A stretch of DNA of 64,000 bases from the NCBI RefSeq assembly GCF_025742995.1, contig NZ_JAOVQM010000002.1:248001-312000 (forward strand), read 5' to 3'. Positions within the stretch are counted from its first letter, which is position 1. Each line of letters starts with the position of its first letter. The position numbers and the translations under genes were made by a program. The DNA comes from Paracholeplasma manati (GTDB lineage: Bacteria > Bacillota_I > Bacilli_A > Acholeplasmatales > UBA5453). Below are positions 57,256 through 64,000 of this stretch, one piece after another. Under the pieces are notes generated by a model that did not search any database, had not been told where the DNA came from, and was given only the letters and a program-made list of their open reading frames with translations.

Positions 57256-59622
57256 ATGGCACTTAAAATTGGTGTTGGAGAAATGGTCTCTTTTTTATAT
57301 GCATCAGGGGATTTAACCGCAGAGACATTTCAAAATGTATCCCAATTAGAAGGGATCAAAGCCCACCAACACATTCAAAGTAAATATGGGTCAAATGACC
57401 AAAAAGAAGTGAGTATCAAAACAACCTTTGACTATCAAAACGAAACGTATCTTTTACAGGGCAGAATGGATGGTTTACTTCAATCCGATACACTATGGAT
57501 TGAAGAGATCAAATCGACCCGAAAAGATATTTTTGACTTGTTATTTGTCCCCAATGTAGAACACGAAGCCCAGCTCAAAATATACGCATTTATGTTTATG
57601 CACAATGAACAAATAGAGACCGTACATGGTAGGCTAACCTATATCGAACTATCGAAGTATCAAACCAAATCCATCGATTATGTGTTTGATTACGCAACAT
57701 TGAAGACGTTTTTTGAAACCTCTATTGAAGCGTATGGCCAATGGTTGGTTCAATTAGAAGCCCACTTAAAAGAGAAAAAAGAAACGCTTGAAGCGATGAA
57801 GTTTCCATTTGAACAGTATAGACATGGTCAACGTGATTTGATGAAAAGTGTCTACCATACGATGAAACAAGAAGACGTCTTGTTCGCCATCGCCCCCACT
57901 GGCATTGGTAAAACCATGGCGACTTTGTTCTCCACCTTTAAAGCCTTAAAAGCAGACAATGAAAAGATATTTTATTGTACAGCGAAGAATCAAGGTAAGA
58001 AGGTTGCGATTGAATCGATGGCCACCTTACACGGTCAGGGGTTAAAAACCAAAACCATTGAGATCACTTCTAAAGATGACATCTGTTTTTTAGAAAAACG
58101 CGATTGTGACCCGGAAAAGTGTCCGTTTGCGAAAGGATTCTTTGACCGTTTATCCGTGGCGATGCAAGACATTTTCACACATGAGTCTTTGATGACAAGG
58201 GATGTCATCGAATCCTATGCGAGAAAACACACGATTTGTCCGTTTGAGTTTTCGTTGTTTGTCTCTTATTATGTGGATTTGATCATTTGTGACTATAACT
58301 ATGTCTTTGACCCACGGATCCATTTGGTTCGATATTTCGATGATGATACGTATAAACCCAAACTATTGATCGATGAAGCCCATAACATGATTCCACGTTC
58401 AAGGGACATGTTTTCGGCTACCCTATTGAAAAGTGAATTGATTGCGCTTCGAAAAGCTGGGTCAAAGCTCAAACCGAGCATTCGCCATTCGGTCAATAAA
58501 CTGATCGAGCGCTTTGACCATTATGAAGCAGAACTCGAAGGTCAGTCGTTTAAGAGCTACTTACCCATCGATATGACGTATTTAGAGTTGGTAAGCAACC
58601 TGATGATGAAAATTACCAATGCCATCAAAGAAAATCCGAAATACGCTAGAAAATCGGATGTGATGGATGGGTATATGAAGTTGCTTACGTTGTCTGTGAT
58701 TGCGTCATATTACGATACCCAGTTTAGATTCAATATCACCAAACTTGATGAAGACTTAGACATCACCATCCAATGTTTGGATGCGAGTACTTTCATTAAA
58801 TCAACCTTAAAAGACAAATCGTATGGGGCTGTATTCTTTTCTGCGACCCTATATCCGATCGATTATTACCAAACCTTACTATCTCAAGGGTTGGGTGAAG
58901 TCATTCAAATCCCTTCCCCATTTGACCCTGAAAACTTAAAAATCATGATCCACGACCGTGTGAACACCCGGTATAAAGAACGTGAGAATTCGTTAGAATC
59001 GATTGTGAAAGCCATCGAAACGGTGGTTTCATCCAAGATTGGAAACTATATCGCATTCTTTCCATCTTACCAATATTTAAACCAAGTCAAAGAAGCTTTA
59101 TCGAGTGACTTGGATGTGGATATACTCGTTCAATCGAGACAAATGGACGTCGTTGAACGCGACCACATCATGAGTCGATTTAAACAAAACCTAACCCGGT
59201 CACAGATTGCGTTCTTTGTCATGGGTGGGATGTTTGCAGAAGGCATTGATTATGTGGGCGACATGTTATCAGGGGTCATCATTGTTGGGGTTGGATTACC
59301 TATGGTAAATGAACCTAACCAACAATTGAGGGCGTATTATGACGATACATTCAAACGTGGATTTGATTATGCGTATACATACCCAGGGATGAATAAAGTG
59401 ATTCAAGCGGTCGGTAGAGTCATTCGTAGAGACGATGATTACGGGATTGCATTATTGATGGACGATCGCTTTGTCACGCCTTTATACAAACGTTTGATGC
59501 CGAAGGAATGGCAAGCCAAAACCGTTGTGAGAACCGATCGCTATTTATCCGATTTGTTGGATGACTTTTGGACTAAGATGGCGATTAAATACCCGAAGTC
59601 ATCCACCAAAGATGACGTATAA
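57256..59622 (+). CDS. PD-(D/E)XK nuclease fused to XPD/DinG-type Fe-S helicase
   Basis: 788 residues. N-terminal PD-(D/E)XK domain (about 1-180): His in EGIKAHQHIQSKYG, Asp in GRMDGLL, EIKS at 84-87, and EAQLKIYAF. It is followed by a superfamily 2 XPD-like helicase: Walker A APTGIGKTMA, four Cys for an iron-sulfur cluster (ICFLEKRDC, PEKCPFAKG, TICPFE), DEAH in LIDEAHNM, and C-terminal motifs FFSATLYPID and QAVGRVIRRDDD. It probably unwinds and trims DNA in repair, 5'-3' by family. The ATG at 57256 follows GGTGGAAGTGAT. Monocistronic. Confidence 0.9.
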   Translation: MALKIGVGEMVSFLYASGDLTAETFQNVSQLEGIKAHQHIQSKYGSNDQKEVSIKTTFDYQNETYLLQGRMDGLLQSDTLWIEEIKSTRKDIFDLLFVPNVEHEAQLKIYAFMFMHNEQIETVHGRLTYIELSKYQTKSIDYVFDYATLKTFFETSIEAYGQWLVQLEAHLKEKKETLEAMKFPFEQYRHGQRDLMKSVYHTMKQEDVLFAIAPTGIGKTMATLFSTFKALKADNEKIFYCTAKNQGKKVAIESMATLHGQGLKTKTIEITSKDDICFLEKRDCDPEKCPFAKGFFDRLSVAMQDIFTHESLMTRDVIESYARKHTICPFEFSLFVSYYVDLIICDYNYVFDPRIHLVRYFDDDTYKPKLLIDEAHNMIPRSRDMFSATLLKSELIALRKAGSKLKPSIRHSVNKLIERFDHYEAELEGQSFKSYLPIDMTYLELVSNLMMKITNAIKENPKYARKSDVMDGYMKLLTLSVIASYYDTQFRFNITKLDEDLDITIQCLDASTFIKSTLKDKSYGAVFFSATLYPIDYYQTLLSQGLGEVIQIPSPFDPENLKIMIHDRVNTRYKERENSLESIVKAIETVVSSKIGNYIAFFPSYQYLNQVKEALSSDLDVDILVQSRQMDVVERDHIMSRFKQNLTRSQIAFFVMGGMFAEGIDYVGDMLSGVIIVGVGLPMVNEPNQQLRAYYDDTFKRGFDYAYTYPGMNKVIQAVGRVIRRDDDYGIALLMDDRFVTPLYKRLMPKEWQAKTVVRTDRYLSDLLDDFWTKMAIKYPKSSTKDDV

Positions 59623-59666
59623 ATCGGATGAATCAAGTATAATAAACAATATAGGGAGAATTGAAT

Positions 59667-61139
59667 ATGTCAGATATGTTATCGAAACGTTCAAAATGGG
59701 TTTATACCACATCCGGTCTTGGCAGAGACATGATGTATGCGTTGTATAGTACCTATTTAATTGTATTTTTCACGGATGCTTTAGGGCTATCCAACTGGAC
59801 ATTGGTTGCGGTTGGGGTAGTGATTGCGATTGCACGTATTTGGGATGCCATCAATGATACTTTGATGGGCATCATCATCGACAACACCAAGAGTCGATAT
59901 GGGAAATTTAAACCATGGTTGATTTTAGGGGCACTGACATCCGCCATCATGTTTTTCTTGTTATTCCAAGATTTTGGATTATCGAGCGGTTGGTTCGTGT
60001 TGGTATTCACCATCATTTACGTCATGTCTGATATGACATTTACGATGAATGATATCGCCTATTGGTCGATGTACCCCACTTTTTCGACAGACCCCAAAGA
60101 ACGGGAATCGATTGGTTCTAAAGCGAGGATATTCGCGAATCTGGGGATGTTTTTAACGATTGCGTTGGTCCCCATCATTTATCAAAACTATGCAGGTGGA
60201 CCGAAAGCAGCGTTCTTCTGGATTGCTTTGGTCATCGCGAGCATCTATGTGATTTCACAAGTGTTGGTATTCTTTTTCGTTGAACAACCTAAGAACCCAT
60301 TGGCTGAGGTTAAACAACCCAAGACTTCATTGAGAGATGTGATAAAAATCATCACGAAGAATGACCAGTTGATGGTCATCATCATCGCGATTTTCTTATT
60401 CAATTCAGGGTATTATATAACCACAACACTCGGTATTTATTTCTTCAATTATGATTTCAATAAATATGGTGGTATTGAGTTCACCATATTCTCAGCGATA
60501 TTGGCTTTGAGTCAATTATCATCCTTATCACTTTTCCCAGTATTGGCGAAAAAAATAACCCGCAAACAAATTTTCACGATGGCCATCGTACTCATTATGG
60601 TGGGCTATCTATTGTTCTTAACAGCAGGGAATTTACTGCCTAAGTCGATGTTGGTGGTTGGGTTAGCTGGCTTCTTCATTTTCTTTGGTGAAGGCTTCAT
60701 ACAAGTGTCTGTACTGGTGATGTTGGCAGATACGATTGAGTATGGACAGTGGAAACTCAAAACAAGAAATGAATCGGTCGTTTTCGCAATCAATCCATTC
60801 GTGGTAAAACTCGCAACCTCGGTTCAAATATTGGTCGTAACCATGACATTGGCGTGGTCCGGTCTCAATGATAAAGTCATCAAACCGCTCACCAATTTGC
60901 GCGATGAAGCCGCAGAATTGGGCTTGACATTTACCACAGAACAATCACGAGCATTTATTGAAGCGAATGTCACAGAGTCGATGTTGGTCTGGCTCAAGGT
61001 GTCGATGGTCATCCTACCTGCAGTATTCATTTTAGGTGCTTATTTGGTTTATCGAACTTACTATAAGATTGATTATGCGATGTTCGAACAAATCAAATCT
61101 GAAATAACAAAAGACTTAAATAAAGGAGAAGAATTATGA
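59667..61139 (+). CDS. GPH-family sugar:cation symporter (MFS)
   Basis: About 490 residues, twelve membrane helices. GPH signature IARIWDAINDTLMGIIIDNTKSRYGKFKPW near residues 50-80, and EYGQWKLKTRNESVVFAINPF in the second half, which is typical for MelB/XynB-type transporters. Imports an oligosaccharide or glycoside. GGGAG precedes ATG 59667. Overlaps the aldo/keto reductase gene by ATGA, suggesting that the imported sugar is reduced or that the pair acts together in sugar-alcohol metabolism. Confidence 0.9.
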   Translation: MSDMLSKRSKWVYTTSGLGRDMMYALYSTYLIVFFTDALGLSNWTLVAVGVVIAIARIWDAINDTLMGIIIDNTKSRYGKFKPWLILGALTSAIMFFLLFQDFGLSSGWFVLVFTIIYVMSDMTFTMNDIAYWSMYPTFSTDPKERESIGSKARIFANLGMFLTIALVPIIYQNYAGGPKAAFFWIALVIASIYVISQVLVFFFVEQPKNPLAEVKQPKTSLRDVIKIITKNDQLMVIIIAIFLFNSGYYITTTLGIYFFNYDFNKYGGIEFTIFSAILALSQLSSLSLFPVLAKKITRKQIFTMAIVLIMVGYLLFLTAGNLLPKSMLVVGLAGFFIFFGEGFIQVSVLVMLADTIEYGQWKLKTRNESVVFAINPFVVKLATSVQILVVTMTLAWSGLNDKVIKPLTNLRDEAAELGLTFTTEQSRAFIEANVTESMLVWLKVSMVILPAVFILGAYLVYRTYYKIDYAMFEQIKSEITKDLNKGEEL

Positions 61140-61966
61140 AAGTATTAGATCAAGTGTTCGTCCTTAAAAACGGGGTAAAACTCCCGAAAATCGGGTTGGG
61201 TACCTGGCAAGTCAAAGATGGCGATGAAGCTTACAATTCAGTGCGTTATGCCTTGAAACATGGGTATCGTCACATCGATACCGCTGAAGGTTATCGAAAC
61301 GAAGAATCGGTGGGTAGAGCGGTTAGAGATTCTGGTATTCCAAGAGAAGAAATCTTCGTGACTTCGAAATTAGAATCACACATCAAGACGTATGAAGGCG
61401 CGAAACAAGCGTTTGAAAATACATTGAAGGCACTCGAGTTTGAATACCTCGATTTATTCTTAATTCACGCCCCATGGCCGTGGAGTGAAATTGGTAAGGA
61501 CTGTCGTGAAGGCAATGTTCAAGCGTGGAAAGCGATGGAAGAACTCTATCGTGCCGGTAAAATCCGTGCCATCGGGGTATCTAACTTTGATCCAAACGAT
61601 ATTGAAAACATTTTAAAACATTGTGAAATCATTCCTCACGTCAATCAAATTGGTTACTTCATCGGGTTAGACCAAAAGAAAACCTTAGAATATTGTGAAA
61701 CCAAAGGCATCGTGGTGGAAGCTTATTCACCGCTCGGTATTGGCTATTTACTTTCTAACCCAATCATTGATGAGGTTGCACAAAAATATGCTGTATCCCC
61801 AGCGCAAATTTGTATCCGTTACTGTATCCAAAAGAATACAGCACCGCTACCTAAATCGACCCACGAAGCACGTATCATCCAAAATACCCAAGTGGACTTT
61901 GAAATTAAACCAGAAGATATGGCCATTTTGGATGAAATCAAGGGTGACCCTCGTCGTTGGAGTTAA
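61136..61966 (+). CDS. Aldo/keto reductase
   Basis: 276 residues, the standard AKR barrel. Catalytic tetrad: Asp and Tyr in DTAEGYRNEESVG, Lys in VTSKLE, His in FLIHAPWPW. Cofactor regions are GVSNFDPNDIE and the C-terminal PLPKSTHEARIIQN (NADPH). It resembles 2,5-diketo-gluconate reductase/YvgN-type enzymes. Starts within the stop of the sugar transporter gene. Substrate likely an aldose, ketose or toxic aldehyde. Confidence 0.94.
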   Translation: MKVLDQVFVLKNGVKLPKIGLGTWQVKDGDEAYNSVRYALKHGYRHIDTAEGYRNEESVGRAVRDSGIPREEIFVTSKLESHIKTYEGAKQAFENTLKALEFEYLDLFLIHAPWPWSEIGKDCREGNVQAWKAMEELYRAGKIRAIGVSNFDPNDIENILKHCEIIPHVNQIGYFIGLDQKKTLEYCETKGIVVEAYSPLGIGYLLSNPIIDEVAQKYAVSPAQICIRYCIQKNTAPLPKSTHEARIIQNTQVDFEIKPEDMAILDEIKGDPRRWS

Positions 61967-61973
61967 TTCAAAT

Positions 61974-62005
61974 AAAAGTATTTTCGTCATTGAAAATACT
62001 TTTTC
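61974..62005 (+). terminator. Terminator of transporter-AKR operon
   Basis: AAAAGTATTTTC/GAAAATACTTTT, a 12-bp perfect stem followed by TCTTTTTT. Confidence 0.88.
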
Positions 62006-62062
62006 TTTTTTGAATTTTTGCCTGGATAACAGCTGTTTCAGTGGTGTGTATCTCCAGATGTG

Positions 62063-62071
62063 TGTTAAAAT
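62063..62071 (+). promoter_or_regulatory. Extended -10 promoter before Trx-CcdA gene
   Basis: TGTTAAAAT about 67 bases before the start codon. A TATCTC/GAGATA hairpin lies in the leader. Confidence 0.5.
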
Positions 62072-62137
62072 AACCAGTGAAGGCTATCTCTTTGAGATAT
62101 TTATCCATTCAATCCATCACAATCGAGGCTAAATTTT

Positions 62138-63295
62138 ATGACATATCGTGTTAAATTCATATTGGTTTTTAGTGTTTTATGGCTCTTGTTCATGGGGTCA
62201 ACTTTAAGCATTCAAGCCGATTCTACTGTAGACGCGGTCTATTTTGGATCGTATACGTGTTTAAATTGTCAACAAGTCGAATCTTCTGGTGTCTTACAAG
62301 ACATCCAAGACCAAGGTTATGTGCTTCAAAAATACATGAGTGAAGACGATTATGATTTATTTGAATCGATGTTCACCCGTTATGCGAGAACCTATGATGT
62401 ACCTAAAAATAAAAACCTAGTCCCGATTTTATACGTTGGACAAACCTATTATGCTGGGGCTGAGGTCATCATTGATGGCATTCAATCGGGTGAAATCCAA
62501 TTCGTCATGGATGGCAGTGCACCACTGGATCCCATTGAATTTGTCTATGGAGACATCACCTTCAGCGATTTATGGGTCTTGTTGGGTTCAACCGCTGTCT
62601 TAGGTATCTTAGATGCATTTAACCCATGTGCGATTGCCATGTTATTGATGTTTTTATCGTTTTTAACCGATAAGAAACGTTCAAAACCAATTTTCTATAT
62701 TTGTTTATCATATATTATCGCGATATTCGTCACCTATTTCATTTTAGGGACCTTCTTATCCAAAGCGTTGGCTCTATTGGTACCTTATATGGTGATTTTC
62801 TATACCATCATCATTGTCCTATCTTTAGTCATCGCAGCTTTAAACTTCTTAGATTTCTTCGCAGCCAGACGCCAAGCGTATGGTGAGATTAAAAACCAAT
62901 TGCCACGACGATTCTTTGTTGTGACGAAGAAATTGATGAACAATTTCGCTGAAAGCATTGAATCTGGCGATATTACCGTGTATTTGGTGGCTTTCTTAAT
63001 CGGAATGTTTGTCGCGATTGTTGAATTTCCATGTTCTGGACAAGCGTTCGTCGCTTGGACAGCCATCGTGGTTGATCGAACTGCCCATGTACTCTTGTTT
63101 AATGGTTTATTATTTGTTTATGTGCTCTTATTCGTATCCCCACTGATTGTTATCAGTTTGATTACATTGCGTTCACAAAATATCCATGTCGTATCCAATT
63201 TCATCCGAACCCGTTTAGACATCATCAAATTGATCAATGCTTTGGTATTCTTAGGCGTGGCCATCTATTATATTTTCAGGGTATTCATTAGGTAA
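62138..63295 (+). CDS. Thioredoxin-like domain fused to CcdA/DsbD-type membrane protein
   Basis: 385 residues. Signal-like helix (about 5-25), then an extracytoplasmic thioredoxin-like domain (30-125) with the redox motif CLNCQ. A CcdA-like set of about six helices follows, with Cys in FNPCAIAML and EFPCSGQAF, the paired membrane cysteines that pass electrons. The whole would move reductant from cytoplasmic thioredoxin to the outside face. Found beside a cysteine desulfurase gene: after the stop, two bases separate it from a small unknown gene. Start by GAGG before ATG. Confidence 0.88.
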   Translation: MTYRVKFILVFSVLWLLFMGSTLSIQADSTVDAVYFGSYTCLNCQQVESSGVLQDIQDQGYVLQKYMSEDDYDLFESMFTRYARTYDVPKNKNLVPILYVGQTYYAGAEVIIDGIQSGEIQFVMDGSAPLDPIEFVYGDITFSDLWVLLGSTAVLGILDAFNPCAIAMLLMFLSFLTDKKRSKPIFYICLSYIIAIFVTYFILGTFLSKALALLVPYMVIFYTIIIVLSLVIAALNFLDFFAARRQAYGEIKNQLPRRFFVVTKKLMNNFAESIESGDITVYLVAFLIGMFVAIVEFPCSGQAFVAWTAIVVDRTAHVLLFNGLLFVYVLLFVSPLIVISLITLRSQNIHVVSNFIRTRLDIIKLINALVFLGVAIYYIFRVFIR

Positions 63296-63300
63296 ATATG

Positions 63301-63603
63301 ATGAACATTAAAAAAGTCAAAATATTGGATTCACAGGATAAAGTGGTATTCAAAGGACCCCTATCCAGTCTAAAATTTAAAACAGAGTCGATTAAAAAAA
63401 CCTCGATAGAGTTGTTTAATGACGATAACCCGTGTATCATTCATGAGTCCTATGCGATAGAACAACTAGCCAATCAAGCGGCTCAACAGTTATTGTCATT
63501 GAACCAAAATAGACTCTTGATTGACGAAGCATTGATTCAACTGCTATCCACCATGGAACTTGAAAAGTATCGAAACCATACCCTCGAATTGGAAGTGAAA
63601 TGA
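63301..63603 (+). CDS. Small protein of unknown function before cysteine desulfurase
   Basis: 100 residues, beta-strands then helices by appearance (KVKILDSQDKVVFKG, then EQLANQAAQQLLSLNQNRLLIDEALIQLL). No signal peptide or metal motif; a single Cys. A start at 63298 is also possible. Overlaps the cysteine desulfurase start by one base, so it may be an adaptor for sulfur transfer. That is inference from position alone. Confidence 0.65.
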   Translation: MNIKKVKILDSQDKVVFKGPLSSLKFKTESIKKTSIELFNDDNPCIIHESYAIEQLANQAAQQLLSLNQNRLLIDEALIQLLSTMELEKYRNHTLELEVK

Positions 63604-64000
63604 TGAAATTCTACGATTTGGACCACGCAGCGACCACACAACTACATCCAGATGTACTCCAAGCGATGATGCCTTATTTAACCCATGCTTATGGGAACCC
63701 ATCCTCGATGCACGCCCTAGGTATGCAAAACCAAAAAGACATCAATACAGCGAAAAAACACATCGCATCTTTACTAAAGTGTGATTTCAATGAATTGATT
63801 TTTACTGCCTCTGGGTCTGAAGCTACCAATTTAGCCATCAAAGGATACGCTGCCAAACACAAAGATAAAACAGAAATCATCACCACACCAATTGAACATG
63901 CAGCCACCAAAAACACCCTTTTATATCTTGAAAGCCAAGGCTATCAAGTGCATTATGTTCAAGTGGATCACCAAGGATTCATCGATCTAAATGACCTTAA
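63603..64000 (+). CDS. Cysteine desulfurase, NifS/IscS family (cut off by window end)
   Basis: The first 132 codons are visible. The class-V aminotransferase start is unmistakable: YDLDHAATTQLHPDVL, AYGNPSSMHALG, then LIFTASGSEATNLAIKGY and TTPIEHAATKNTL (His that stacks on PLP). It mobilises sulfur from cysteine for Fe-S clusters or tRNA thiolation. The PLP-lysine and active Cys lie beyond the window. The ATG overlaps the preceding stop. Confidence 0.95.
   Translation, partial: MKFYDLDHAATTQLHPDVLQAMMPYLTHAYGNPSSMHALGMQNQKDINTAKKHIASLLKCDFNELIFTASGSEATNLAIKGYAAKHKDKTEIITTPIEHAATKNTLLYLESQGYQVHYVQVDHQGFIDLNDL

Overview
The window is about 64 kb of bacterial chromosome with roughly 40% G+C. 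TGA is used as a normal stop codon, and Shine-Dalgarno sites are strong (AGGAGG/GGTGAT types). Genes run in short, tightly coupled operons, often with ATGA overlaps. Many promoters have an extended -10 (TGnTAnAAT), and bidirectional hairpin terminators separate the operons. Gene content includes a CIRCE-controlled hsp20, lipoproteins, GPH-type sugar transporters, a metNIQ operon behind a SAM riboswitch, a Cthe_2159-type lipoprotein and InlB-type repeats. No peptidoglycan genes are visible. This would fit a free-living relative of the Mollicutes (Acholeplasma/Izemoplasma-like) or another low-G+C Firmicute. That placement is an inference: no rRNA or tRNA gene is present to test it.

Layout. 1-5.9 kb: end of a GH30 glycosidase, a NUDIX hydrolase, an ABC-2 exporter, a DEAD-box helicase and a GLUG-repeat membrane protein. 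6-9 kb: hsp20 with CIRCE, then an operon of a CarH-type B12-binding domain with a MacB/FtsX-like ABC transporter. 9-15.5 kb: a PadR/HAAS pair, an XRE-membrane regulator and assorted membrane proteins. 15.6-18.4 kb: a structured leader and a three-gene ABC-2 exporter. 18.4-25 kb: MscS, an FMN reductase, a solitary TnpB, a diguanylate cyclase and a ClbS-nucleotidyltransferase fusion. 25-28 kb: metNIQ with its riboswitch. 28.6-32.6 kb: a gpx-ohrR-ribD-ribBA-HAD operon. 32.7-45.5 kb: two large surface lipoproteins, an esterase, a Gfo/Idh oxidoreductase, a fructokinase, TrhO, an HI0933-type flavoprotein and a second diguanylate cyclase. 45.5-51.8 kb: a pseudouridine synthase, a HesB-like protein with a Cys/His-rich tail, a CNNM-type protein, a GPH transporter and a PlsC/zinc-ribbon protein. 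51.8-57 kb: a two-component system flanked by its likely target genes. 57-64 kb: a nuclease-helicase fusion, a GPH transporter with an aldo/keto reductase, a thioredoxin-CcdA protein and the start of a cysteine desulfurase gene.

Most interesting points. First, the glutathione peroxidase-OhrR operon runs on into an apparently shortened flavin pathway. RibD and GTP cyclohydrolase II look intact, but the DHBP-synthase half of RibBA has lost its key residues, ribE and ribH are absent here, and a HAD phosphatase follows. The expected end product would be 5-amino-6-ribitylaminouracil under peroxide control. Second, a nearly identical OhrR-like operator overlaps a promoter of the B12-sensor/ABC operon 19 kb away, which suggests a shared redox (perhaps light/B12) regulon. 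Third, the OmpR-type regulator has TTGTCA boxes in exact 11-bp phase at the promoters on both sides of its operon, which defines a candidate envelope regulon of DUF4349, VWA and a small lipoprotein. Fourth, the TnpB lacks both the zinc finger and the usual RuvC-II glutamate, suggesting a rearranged catalytic site.
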